Shown here: positions 7,392 through 14,192 of the stretch, piece by piece | Layout: each line of letters opens with the position of its first letter | How positions within the stretch are numbered: the first letter of the stretch is position 1 | Assembly (NCBI GenBank): GCA_041591895.1 | Contig: JBFHRE010000016.1 | Coordinates: 1 to 28,840 of the forward strand | DNA from: JBFHRE01 sp041591895 | GTDB taxonomy: Bacteria; Actinomycetota; Acidimicrobiia; Spongiisociales; ZC4RG35 | Reading direction: 5' to 3' | DNA: 28,840 nt | Position numbers and translations under genes: made by a program | Notes under the pieces: model-generated | Databases searched by the model: none | What the model was told of the DNA's origin: nothing | What the model saw: only the letters and a program-made list of their open reading frames with translations

Positions 7392-8621
7392 TCAGCGATC
7401 GACCCCGGTGAACAGCACCACCACCGTGTCGTCGGGATCGATCTCACCGCTCGTATCGGGATCGAGCAGACCGGCCAGCCCGGCAGCCCCGGTAGCCGAC
7501 ACGGGGATGTCGGTCGCCATGTGCGCCGCCCGGTGGGCCCGTTCGATCATCTTCTCGGGCACCACCACGGGCCACCCGCCCGACTCGAACAGGGGGCCGA
7601 CCACCGTCAGCCAGTCGTAGGCGACGTCGTCGAGAATCCCCGAGGCGATCGAGGAGCCGACTACTTCCCACGGCCACATGAAACGGTCGGGCCTGTTGGT
7701 TGCCGCCGCAAGGATCCGCTCGACCAGCGGTCTCCGCACCAGCGCCCGCGCCCGACCGGGTCGGTCATGCGGCAACACCAGTTCATCCCGCTCGGCCGCA
7801 TCCACCGTCAGGAGATCCCAGGCCCGCACCAGCGGAGCGCAGGCCTCACCCTGGACGGCGTGCAGGACGAGTTCAGGGGCGTCCCGCCTCGCGTTACCCC
7901 CGATGAGTCCCCTCCACGCCGCCGAAGCAAGCGCGCCGCCGCCGATCTGAACGAACAGACGGACTCGACGGTGATCGCCACCGACCGTTCGCAGCTGGTC
8001 GGCAAGCTCCCAACCGATCGTCCGGCCACCGTCGAGGGTCGTTTCCGTCACGTTGCCCTGTACCGAAAACGGTATCGCCCCGCCTTCGACCGCTTCCCGG
8101 AACCTCAGGTAGGTCGGATCGCCGGTTTCGCCCGGCCGTCGCTCACAAACCTCGATCCGGGCATCGAGCGCCTCGAGGATCCGGACGACCGAGGGCTCGG
8201 CCCAGGTGGGGATGAACACCCGGAGCGGTTGCTTCTCTGCTGCCGCCACCACGGCGGCCGCCACCGCCGCATTGCCGCACGAGGCGATCGCCAGCTCCTT
8301 CCGACCCGACAGACCCTTGATCGACAGGTGAAGCATGACACCGAACAGATGGCGCGCCTTGTGCGAACCGCCGACCGATCCGGTCTCGTCCTTCACCACC
8401 AGTTTGTCGGTCGGAAGCTCGATCTCGGCCGCCAAGCCTGGTGTGAGCTGCAACGGGGTGACCTCGAAGCCAATGCCGTCGACCTCGGCGACGGCGGCAT
8501 CGAGTCGCTTCACGAGAGACACGAAGTCGGCATCCGACCAACCCTTGGTCATGGCGGCGTGATAGCTGTCGAGCCGCTCGCGATAGACCAGGAACGGGTT
8601 TTCGTCGTTCTCGAGACTCAC
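7392..8621 (-). CDS. PLP-dependent fold-type-II enzyme (threonine synthase/ammonia-lyase-like)
   Basis: A 409-residue protein of the tryptophan-synthase-beta superfamily. The PLP lysine is probably K88 in GGSHKARH, the substrate-carboxylate loop is S114-C115-G116-N117, and GGGALAS (227-233) binds the cofactor phosphate. The fold fits threonine synthase, diaminopropionate ammonia-lyase or a related beta-eliminase; I cannot assign one. The start is GTG at 8621, preceded by GGAGGGGG five bases upstream. It lies 37 bp behind another PLP enzyme of the same fold and the two are probably co-transcribed. Facing the molybdenum-hydroxylase operon, it could break down the amino acid freed by the carbamoyl hydrolases, which is inference. 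Confidence 0.78.
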   Translation of the reverse strand: MSLENDENPFLVYRERLDSYHAAMTKGWSDADFVSLVKRLDAAVAEVDGIGFEVTPLQLTPGLAAEIELPTDKLVVKDETGSVGGSHKARHLFGVMLHLSIKGLSGRKELAIASCGNAAVAAAVVAAAEKQPLRVFIPTWAEPSVVRILEALDARIEVCERRPGETGDPTYLRFREAVEGGAIPFSVQGNVTETTLDGGRTIGWELADQLRTVGGDHRRVRLFVQIGGGALASAAWRGLIGGNARRDAPELVLHAVQGEACAPLVRAWDLLTVDAAERDELVLPHDRPGRARALVRRPLVERILAAATNRPDRFMWPWEVVGSSIASGILDDVAYDWLTVVGPLFESGGWPVVVPEKMIERAHRAAHMATDIPVSATGAAGLAGLLDPDTSGEIDPDDTVVVLFTGVDR

Positions 8622-8658
8622 GCGTACCCCCTCCGGGCCCCGGGTCCGATCAGTGCCG

Positions 8659-10143
8659 TCAGATCTGGACGCCGGTTCGCTGGTTGAACTCCTCGATCAT
8701 GGCATCCCAGCGGGCCACATACGGTCTCAGGTCGCGCCACCAGCCTTGCTCTCGGCGCTGCTCGAAATCGGGGAAAGGCACGCCTTGCTGCTCGACCCAG
8801 GTGTAGTAACCCAGGTTGAAGATCCTCCGCCTCCCGACCTCGCCCAATTCGAGGACGTGATCGGTCCCGACCCCGGCCAGATGGCGGGCGTGGGCCGCGG
8901 CCGCCGCGTACCCGTCGAAGCCGCCCGGGTGGTCCCGCTCCTCGATCTTGGCGATCTCCGACCCGTACATCTCTCCCCCGTCGGTGGCCACGGTGACGAG
9001 GACGTCGTCCGACCCGTAGCCGTGGTGCTTGGCGAGCTTGATCGCGGCCAGCATGTTGGCGATCGAAGACAGGCCGAGGTGTCGGAGATCCTCGATCAAG
9101 GCCGGGTCGACGCCGGTCGCCTTCAACAGCTGCTTCCCGGGTTCGGTGTTGAACAGCAGAAACAGCGTGTCGGACGCCTGGTCGCTGATCCCCACCACAT
9201 CGTCGGAGTTGGTGACATTGTGAATCAGCGGGATGTGCTTGTCCCCGATCCCCTGAATGTTGTGCTCGCCATACCCGTTGTAGAGCATGGTGGGGCATTC
9301 GAGCGCCTCGACCGGGACGATCCTCGCCCCGTACCGATCCTTGAGATGATCACCGGCCCCGAGGGTGCCGGCCGAACCCGAGGCGGAAACGAAGGCTCGC
9401 AGCGTCCCCCGACCGTGTTCCTCGAACACCCGGGCCAGTGCCGGCCCGGTCACGGCCAGGTGGCCGAGATGGTTGGAGAACTCGGAGAACTGGTTGAGTA
9501 TGACGTTGGTGGAGTCCTTGGCCAGTTCGTTGCAGGCGTCGTAGATCTCCTTCACGTTCGACTCGGTGCCGTGAGTTCGGATCACGTCACCCGGATCGGA
9601 GATCCAGGCCTCCAGCCACTCGAACCGCTCGCGGCTCATTCCCTCGGGCAGGACCGCAACTCCGCGGCAGCCCATGATCTTGGAGATCGCAACTCCACCC
9701 CGGGCGTAGTTACCGGTGCTGGGCCAGATCGCCCGATGGGCGGTGGGATCGAACGCACCGGCCGTGACCTTGGGTGCGAGACAGGAATACGCCGCCAGCA
9801 CCTTGTGGGCCCGAATCATCGGGAACCGATTGCCGAGCGCGATGAGGATCGTGGCATCGACTCCGGTCAGCTCGCCAGGCAGAACCAGATACTCGGGCAC
9901 ATCCGACCAACCGGCCCGGGTCGAGTCGTTGTGCCAGTGGACCCGCCACAGATTGAGGGGATCGGGAGCATCGGGGTCCACCCCGTCCAGAGCTTTCCGG
10001 ATCGGATCCGGAATCGTCGTCGGGTCGGCCAGTTGCGAGAACGTCGGGAGGAGGATCCCCCGCTCACGGAAGCGAGCGATGGTGCGATCGAGGGCGGCAG
10101 CGTCCACCACTTCGTCGTACAGGCCGAACTGCTCAGAGCTCAT
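8659..10143 (-). CDS. PLP-dependent fold-type-II enzyme (cysteine synthase-like, long form)
   Basis: A 494-residue protein, longer than ordinary cysteine synthases (about 310), with extra N- and C-terminal segments. The PLP lysine is probably K114 in RAHKVLAAY, the substrate loop is P141-S-T-G-N145, and GSAGTLGAG (256-264) is the phosphate-binding loop. I chose the ATG at 10143, which has GGGAG four bases upstream, over a TTG 24 bases earlier in the same frame. A TTTACA/TAATCT pair with 17-bp spacing (minus strand, 10195 to 10167) is a reasonable promoter, and it sits inside operator copy C. It may be a lyase, or a partner of the second PLP enzyme 37 bp downstream. True activity unknown. Confidence 0.77.
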   Translation of the reverse strand: MSSEQFGLYDEVVDAAALDRTIARFRERGILLPTFSQLADPTTIPDPIRKALDGVDPDAPDPLNLWRVHWHNDSTRAGWSDVPEYLVLPGELTGVDATILIALGNRFPMIRAHKVLAAYSCLAPKVTAGAFDPTAHRAIWPSTGNYARGGVAISKIMGCRGVAVLPEGMSRERFEWLEAWISDPGDVIRTHGTESNVKEIYDACNELAKDSTNVILNQFSEFSNHLGHLAVTGPALARVFEEHGRGTLRAFVSASGSAGTLGAGDHLKDRYGARIVPVEALECPTMLYNGYGEHNIQGIGDKHIPLIHNVTNSDDVVGISDQASDTLFLLFNTEPGKQLLKATGVDPALIEDLRHLGLSSIANMLAAIKLAKHHGYGSDDVLVTVATDGGEMYGSEIAKIEERDHPGGFDGYAAAAAHARHLAGVGTDHVLELGEVGRRRIFNLGYYTWVEQQGVPFPDFEQRREQGWWRDLRPYVARWDAMIEEFNQRTGVQI

Positions 10144-10179
10144 GGGACTCCCGATTGCGTGCCGCAAGATTAGGTCTCG

Positions 10180-10196
10180 TTTTACGAAATGTAAAA
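10180..10196. promoter_or_regulatory. Operator-like palindrome, copy C
   Basis: TTTTAC-GAAAT-GTAAAA is a perfect 6-bp inverted repeat around 5 bases, between the divergent PLP and tetR genes. Its minus strand, TTTTACATTTCGTAAAA, shares the core TTTACAWTTYGTMAA with copies A and B some 8.4 kb away. It covers the -35-like TTTACA of the leftward PLP promoter. Candidate binder: the adjacent TetR protein or the thiamine-binding/HTH regulator. Confidence 0.6.
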
Positions 10197-10225
10197 GGAC
10201 AGGCTCCCCGGACTTCGATCCGTCC

Positions 10226-10231
10226 TACCCT
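10226..10231 (+). promoter_or_regulatory. -10-like TACCCT of tetR, possibly leaderless
   Basis: TACCCT ends 9 bases before the ATG at 10241, so transcription would begin at or very near the start codon. It is one of six similar arrangements in the window. No clear -35 element precedes it. Confidence 0.4.
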
Positions 10232-10240
10232 CCCCGGGAA

Positions 10241-10828
10241 ATGACCAGGCCCCGCCGGGAAGCGCGAGCGGAACAGATCCTCACGACCTCTGCTCGCCTG
10301 TTCTCAGAGCGAGGATTCCACGCCACCCGGATGAGCGACATCGCCGGCGAGCTGGGGATGAAAGCCGGTTCGCTGTACTACCACTTCGACTCCAAGGAAG
10401 CAGTTCTGGTCGCACTCATAGAGAGCAGAGTCGGTGCCGCGGTTGGAATGCTCGAAGAGATTCTCGCCCGGCGGTCCGGAACCATCGACCAGATCCGGTC
10501 GGCGATCGCCGGACATCTCAGGGTGTTCGCCGAGGACCCCCACCTCTACTCGATCTTCCTCAACGAGCGATTGGAGCACATCGTCCCTGAGGCCGCCCAA
10601 GAAGTCGATCGACTGGGTCGGAGATATGAAGAACTGTGGCAAGACCTCATCGCCACCGGGATCGACGGAGGTGACCTGCGCCCGGATCTCGACCCGTGGC
10701 TGACAATGAAGGCGGTGGTGGGGATGTGCAACTCGATCCTGTTCTGGTATCTCCCCGGTGGCCGGATGACGCCGGAAGCCATCGCCGACCAGTTCACGAC
10801 CATGGTCCTCGACGGGCTGAAGCGTTGA
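10241..10828 (+). CDS. TetR/AcrR-family transcriptional regulator
   Basis: A 195-residue regulator. Residues 5-55 form the TetR HTH: ILTTSARLFSERGFHATRMSDIA, then MKAGSLYYHFDSKEAVL, whose recognition helix is the classic SLYYHF. The C-terminal half is a helical ligand-binding domain of ordinary length. It is divergent from the cysteine-synthase-like gene, with the perfect palindrome 10180-10196 between them. It lies upstream of the carotenoid oxygenase gene, whose promoter has a different palindrome (10971-10988). Either could be its operator, so it may control the PLP genes, the oxygenase operon or both. Ligand unknown. Confidence 0.88.
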   Translation: MTRPRREARAEQILTTSARLFSERGFHATRMSDIAGELGMKAGSLYYHFDSKEAVLVALIESRVGAAVGMLEEILARRSGTIDQIRSAIAGHLRVFAEDPHLYSIFLNERLEHIVPEAAQEVDRLGRRYEELWQDLIATGIDGGDLRPDLDPWLTMKAVVGMCNSILFWYLPGGRMTPEAIADQFTTMVLDGLKR

Positions 10829-10906
10829 GGGCGGCCGGCTGCCAGCCTCCAGCTCCCAGCCAACAGCCCCGCTCCGGGCAGGAGCTGAGGCCGGCGACTG
10901 GAGACT

Positions 10907-10925
10907 TCGAGGCCGAAGGCCTCGA
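10907..10925 (+). terminator. Hairpin after tetR
   Basis: TCGAGGCC and GGCCTCGA pair perfectly over 8 bp around a GAA loop. No T-run follows, so it is at most a weak or factor-assisted terminator. A larger imperfect stem (GCCGGC... with ...GCCGGC, about 10831-10895) lies just upstream. Confidence 0.4.
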
Positions 10926-10931
10926 GTTGGG

Positions 10932-10966
10932 GACGCAAGACGCATGACGCAGGACGGGAGACGGAC
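10932..10966 (+). repeat. Tandem 7-bp repeat, five units
   Basis: The heptads GACGCAA, GACGCAT, GACGCAG, GACGGGA and GACGGAC follow one another without gaps, directly before the carotenoid oxygenase promoter. The first three differ only in the last base. The function is unknown; it may be a slippage-prone spacer or a protein-binding array. Confidence 0.7.
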
Positions 10967-10988
10967 TAGATTCTAACCGTCGTTAGAA
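10967..10988 (+). promoter_or_regulatory. -10-like TAGATT overlapped by a TetR-type palindrome
   Basis: TAGATT (10967-10972) is a -10 candidate. It runs into TTCTAAC-CGTC-GTTAGAA (10971-10988), a perfect 7-bp inverted repeat around 4 bases, sitting at the expected transcription start of the carotenoid oxygenase operon. The size and symmetry suit a TetR-family repressor, and a TetR gene lies immediately upstream. Confidence 0.58.
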
Positions 10989-11007
10989 AACCCTCCCGGG
11001 AGCCACA

Positions 11008-12477
11008 ATGATCCGCAATGACGCCTTGTCCGTCGCAATCGATGCCGGCCAAAACCCATACCTGATGGGTCCGTACGCCCCGGTCGACCTCGAGATCACC
11101 ACCGGCGACCTCGAGGTGATCGGAGAGATTCCGTCCGATCTCCAGGGTCTGTATGTCCGCAACGGTCCCAACCCACGCGTCGACACCAAGGGCCGTTATC
11201 ACTGGTTCGACGGTGACGGGATGCTCCACGCCATCCATTTCGAAGACGGCAGGGCGACGTACCGGAACCGGTGGATCAGGACCGAGGGATTCCAAGCCGA
11301 GCTGGCTGCCGGCAGCGCCCAGTGGCAGGGTGTGGCCGAGCCCCGGCAGGCAAATCCCGACGACGGCTCGCGGCTTCGTCTCAAGGACACCGCAAACACC
11401 GACGTGCTGTTCCACAACGGCAACCTCGTGGCGCTGTGGTACCTCGCAGGCAAGCCGTACCGGATCGACCCGTTCTCCCTCGACACCCTTGGCCCAGAAG
11501 ACTGGAACGGCACCCGAAAGTCGTGCGTCTCGGCCCATGCCAAGATCGACCCTCTCACCGGGGAGTTCTGCTACTTCGACTACGGCCCGACCGACCCCTA
11601 CATGAGCTATGGGGTCGTGTCAGCGGACGGTGTCGTCAAACATCACATCCCCGTCGAACTACCCGGACCGCGGATGCCCCACGACATGGCGATCACCGAG
11701 AACCACTCGATCCTGATGGACCTGCCGCTCGTCGTCGACGAGGAGTCGCGGCTTGCGGGCCGCCATCGACTCGAGTTCAAGCGGGACACGCCGAGTCGGT
11801 TCGGGATCGTTCCCCGCTACGGCGATCGCGTTCGTTGGTTCGAGGCCGAACCGTGCTACATCTACCACTCGATCAATGCCTTCGAGGAGGGCAATGAGAT
11901 CGTGATGGACGTATGCCGCTTTCGGCCGCCGGGACCCGCCGCCATCCCCCTCCGGGGTGAACTCGCCAGCATTCTCAATTACTTGCGGCTCGACGCCTTC
12001 GTCCACCGGTACCGATTCGATCTCGCCACGGGCCGCACGCGCGAGGAGCGACTCGACGACGCCAACGTCGAATTTCCGATCATCGACCCGTCGCTCTTCG
12101 GCCGGAAGAACCGGTACGCGTACACGGTCTCCATCAACTCGGATGTGACGATGTATTTCGACGGGATCGTGAAGTACGACCTCCAGACCGGCAAAAAGGA
12201 GCGTCATTCGTTCGGTCAGGGTCGGTACGGATCGGAGGCGCCGTTCGCCCCCCGATCGCCGCAGAAGGCCGAGGACGATGGATACCTCGTCGCGTTCGTG
12301 TACGACGACGAACGCCAGAAGTCAGAGGTCGTCGTTCTCGATGCCGCCGATCTCGCGGCCGGGCCGGTCTGCCGGGTGCTGCTCCCCGTGCGCGTGCCCA
12401 ACGGATTCCATGCCTGCTGGGTGCCGGCGGCCGACCTCGATCGGGCCCGGTCCACTGTCGCACCGGCGGTCCCGTGA
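11008..12477 (+). CDS. Carotenoid cleavage oxygenase (RPE65 family)
   Basis: A 489-residue non-haem iron dioxygenase with a seven-bladed beta-propeller fold. The four histidines expected to bind Fe(II) are H177 (SAHAKIDP), H225 (MPHDMAI), H287 (YHSINAF) and H468 (GFHACW), and YVRNGPNP near the N-terminus is the family signature. Length is normal for bacterial members. The family cleaves double bonds in carotenoids, apocarotenoids or stilbenes; the substrate cannot be read from the sequence. GGGAG lies about six bases before the ATG. The stop overlaps the GTG of the luciferase-like oxidoreductase by 4 bases, so the two are co-translated. Control probably acts through the palindrome 10971-10988. 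Confidence 0.9.
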   Translation: MIRNDALSVAIDAGQNPYLMGPYAPVDLEITTGDLEVIGEIPSDLQGLYVRNGPNPRVDTKGRYHWFDGDGMLHAIHFEDGRATYRNRWIRTEGFQAELAAGSAQWQGVAEPRQANPDDGSRLRLKDTANTDVLFHNGNLVALWYLAGKPYRIDPFSLDTLGPEDWNGTRKSCVSAHAKIDPLTGEFCYFDYGPTDPYMSYGVVSADGVVKHHIPVELPGPRMPHDMAITENHSILMDLPLVVDEESRLAGRHRLEFKRDTPSRFGIVPRYGDRVRWFEAEPCYIYHSINAFEEGNEIVMDVCRFRPPGPAAIPLRGELASILNYLRLDAFVHRYRFDLATGRTREERLDDANVEFPIIDPSLFGRKNRYAYTVSINSDVTMYFDGIVKYDLQTGKKERHSFGQGRYGSEAPFAPRSPQKAEDDGYLVAFVYDDERQKSEVVVLDAADLAAGPVCRVLLPVRVPNGFHACWVPAADLDRARSTVAPAVP

Positions 12478-13346
12478 AGTTCGGCCTGGCGGCGGCCAAC
12501 ACCATCCCGTTCACAGACCCCGACGCGGCCCATCGACTCGCAGTGGCCTCGGAGGCCGCGGGGTTCGACTCGATCTGGACCGTGGAGCACGTCGTCTGGC
12601 CAAGCGCTTACGACTCGGAGTATCCCTACCACCCGTCCGGGAAGATGCCGGGGACACCTTCGATTCCGATCCCCGACCCGCTGATCTGGCTGACCTGGGT
12701 TGCGGCGGTCACTTCCACCATCCGCCTCGGCACCGGAGTGATGATCCTGCCCCAGCGAAACCCGGTCGTGCTGGCCAAGGAGGTCGCAACTCTCGATCAC
12801 CTGAGCGGAGGGCGGGTCGAACTCGGCGTTGGCGTCGGATGGCTCAGAGAGGAGTTCGAGGCACTCGGGGCGCCATGGGACGACCGGGGTCGTCGCACCG
12901 ACGAACACATCGAAGCAATGCGTCTGCTCTGGAGGGTCGACGAAGCGTCCTACGCCGGGCGGTACGTCAGGTTCCAGGATGTGAGCACCAACCCCAAGCC
13001 GGTCGCCGGAAGCGTGCCGATCACCATCGGCGGCCATTCGGAGGCCGCCGCCCGGCGGGCAGCGCGACTCGGCGACGCGTTCTATCCCGGCCCCGGAAGC
13101 GTGGACCTCTTGGAGATCGCGATCCAGCGCATGCAAGCACAGGCCGAACGGTCGGGTCGCGATCCCCGAGAGGTCGAGGTGTCCGCAGCGTTCCCCGGGC
13201 GCCTGCTTGACGATCCGGTCGCGGCTGTCGAACGCATGGCCGTCGCCGGGGTGGATCGACTGATGGTCCCTGCCTATCTCCTCACGAGAGGCGACTTCGA
13301 GACCACGATGGGAATGCTTGCCGAACTCGTGGCCGGTTTCTCCTGA
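12474..13346 (+). CDS. Luciferase-like, probably F420-dependent, oxidoreductase (LLM class)
   Basis: A 290-residue TIM-barrel protein of the bacterial luciferase superfamily. Markers are KFGLAAANT at the start, AAGFDSIWTVEHV, the RLGTGVMILPQRNPVVLAKEVATLDHLSGGR block and GVGVGWLREEFEALG, all typical of actinobacterial F420-dependent members; use of FMN cannot be excluded. It starts at GTG 12474, overlapping the carotenoid oxygenase stop. That coupling suggests it oxidises or reduces the aldehyde or ketone product of carotenoid cleavage, which is inference. A strong terminator follows 5 bp after its stop. Confidence 0.87.
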   Translation: MKFGLAAANTIPFTDPDAAHRLAVASEAAGFDSIWTVEHVVWPSAYDSEYPYHPSGKMPGTPSIPIPDPLIWLTWVAAVTSTIRLGTGVMILPQRNPVVLAKEVATLDHLSGGRVELGVGVGWLREEFEALGAPWDDRGRRTDEHIEAMRLLWRVDEASYAGRYVRFQDVSTNPKPVAGSVPITIGGHSEAAARRAARLGDAFYPGPGSVDLLEIAIQRMQAQAERSGRDPREVEVSAAFPGRLLDDPVAAVERMAVAGVDRLMVPAYLLTRGDFETTMGMLAELVAGFS

Positions 13347-13351
13347 ACAGG

Positions 13352-13380
13352 CGGACCCGCCCGAGTATCGGGCGGGTCCG
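13352..13380. terminator. Strong bidirectional hairpin terminator
   Basis: CGGACCCGCCCGA and TCGGGCGGGTCCG pair perfectly over 13 bp around a GTA loop. It lies between the convergent luciferase-like gene and the coiled-coil protein gene and can serve both. Neither side has a long T-run. Confidence 0.82.
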
Positions 13381-13399
13381 GGAATGATCGGTTGGGACC

Positions 13400-13789
13400 T
13401 CAGCTGTTCTCGGAGTCACCAGCAGCTTCGGTCGCGGCGTCGGCCGCGTCGCCTGCGGCATCGGCGGCATCGCCTGCGGCGTCGGCCGCGTCATCTGCGG
13501 CCTCTTCGGCCCCACCACGCATGTCTTCGATCTTGTGCTCGACCTTGTCCCAGGTCTCAGAGGCGGACTCCTTCACCTTCTCGAAGGTCTCTCCGGCGGC
13601 GGTCTTGGCCTTCTCCATCATCGGAGCGGCCTTCTCGGACAGCTCCGAGGCCTCCTCCTTGACCTTTTCCATCGCTTCGCCGGCAGCCGTCTTGGCCTTC
13701 TCCATCATCGGAGCGGCCTTCTCAGACAGTTGCGAGGCCTCCTCCTTCGCCTTTCCGAACCACCCCTTGACCGTGTCCATCAACGCCAT
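13400..13789 (-). CDS. Small repetitive amphipathic-helix protein (LEA/apolipoprotein-like)
   Basis: A 129-residue, Lys/Glu/Ala-rich, cysteine-free protein with no signal peptide or membrane segment. After MALMDTVKGWFGKA come two near-identical 29-residue repeats (15-43 and 44-72, each containing LSEKAAPMMEKAKTAAGE) and a degenerate third (73 to about 90). The tail, about 98-119, is made of DAADAAG heptads. It should form long amphipathic or coiled-coil helices, like LEA-type stress proteins or surface-binding helices; MT0933-like small helical proteins are a weak alternative. AAAGGAG four bases before the ATG is a strong ribosome-binding site, and TACGAT (13825-13820) is a possible -10. Function unknown; stress protection or envelope association are guesses. 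Confidence 0.75.
   Translation of the reverse strand: MALMDTVKGWFGKAKEEASQLSEKAAPMMEKAKTAAGEAMEKVKEEASELSEKAAPMMEKAKTAAGETFEKVKESASETWDKVEHKIEDMRGGAEEAADDAADAAGDAADAAGDAADAATEAAGDSENS
13434..13496 (-). repeat. Three 21-bp tandem repeats encoding DAADAAG heptads
   Basis: Units at 13434-13454, 13455-13475 and 13476-13496 differ at only a few bases. They encode the alanine-rich tail of the coiled-coil protein, so they are coding repeats and not an intergenic array. Confidence 0.8.
13602..13747 (-). repeat. Tandem 87-bp duplication inside the coiled-coil gene
   Basis: Positions 13602-13660 and 13689-13747 (59 bp each, 87 bp apart) differ at only 3 bases, including synonymous positions. This suggests a recent in-frame duplication of one 29-residue repeat. 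Confidence 0.85.
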
Positions 13790-13862
13790 GGCGCTCCTTT
13801 CTCTTGCGACGATCGTACTCCGGTGGGCAGGGTCCCAGCCGGACGGACGGGGTGGAGATGGA

Positions 13863-13886
13863 GCCGGACGCCGTCCGGCCTATGCT
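13863..13886 (+). promoter_or_regulatory. Hairpin/palindrome followed by -10-like TATGCT before pntAB
   Basis: GCCGGAC-GCC-GTCCGGC (13863-13879) is a perfect 7-bp inverted repeat. TATGCT (13881-13886) follows and ends 9 bases before the ATG at 13896, so a transcript from here would be leaderless or nearly so. The palindrome sits where the promoter spacer would be and could bind a regulator. Confidence 0.45.
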
Positions 13887-13895
13887 CCCCGAGCG

Positions 13896-14192
13896 ATGTC
13901 TGAGCTCCTCATCCCCATCACGGTGTTCGTGCTCGCGGCCTTTGTCGGCTTCGAGGTCATCACCAAAGTCCCGCCCACACTCCACACCCCACTGATGTCG
14001 GGGTCGAACGCCATCTCCGGCATCTCGATCATCGGGGCGCTCTTCGCCGCCGGACACGTGGCCGGGGGCCTGGCAACAGTGCTGGGATTCCTCGCCGTTG
14101 CGTTCGCCACCATCAACGTGGTCGGCGGCTTCCTGGTGACCGATCGCATGCTGGGAATGTTCAAGAAGCCGGCACGGGACGCCAAGAAGTGA
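13896..14192 (+). CDS. pntAB: NAD(P) transhydrogenase subunit alpha part 2 (membrane)
   Basis: A 98-residue membrane protein matching the second half of the transhydrogenase alpha chain as encoded in three-subunit systems. It has an N-terminal helix (LIPITVFVLAAFVGFEVI), the conserved KVPPTLHTPLMSGSNAISG segment and two further helices. With PntB it forms the proton channel of the enzyme that drives NADP+ reduction by NADH with the proton gradient. The NAD(H)-binding part (PntAA) is not upstream: the preceding gene is the convergent-oriented coiled-coil protein. Its stop overlaps the pntB GTG by 4 bases. Confidence 0.9.
   Translation: MSELLIPITVFVLAAFVGFEVITKVPPTLHTPLMSGSNAISGISIIGALFAAGHVAGGLATVLGFLAVAFATINVVGGFLVTDRMLGMFKKPARDAKK

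Noticed and set aside
10144..10167. Upstream TTG start for the cysteine-synthase-like gene
   Set aside because: It would place the start on the -10-like sequence and has no ribosome-binding site; the ATG at 10143 has GGGAG upstream.
13434..13496. CRISPR-like or intergenic short repeats
   Set aside because: The 21-bp units are contiguous, without spacers, and encode an alanine-rich tail in frame.
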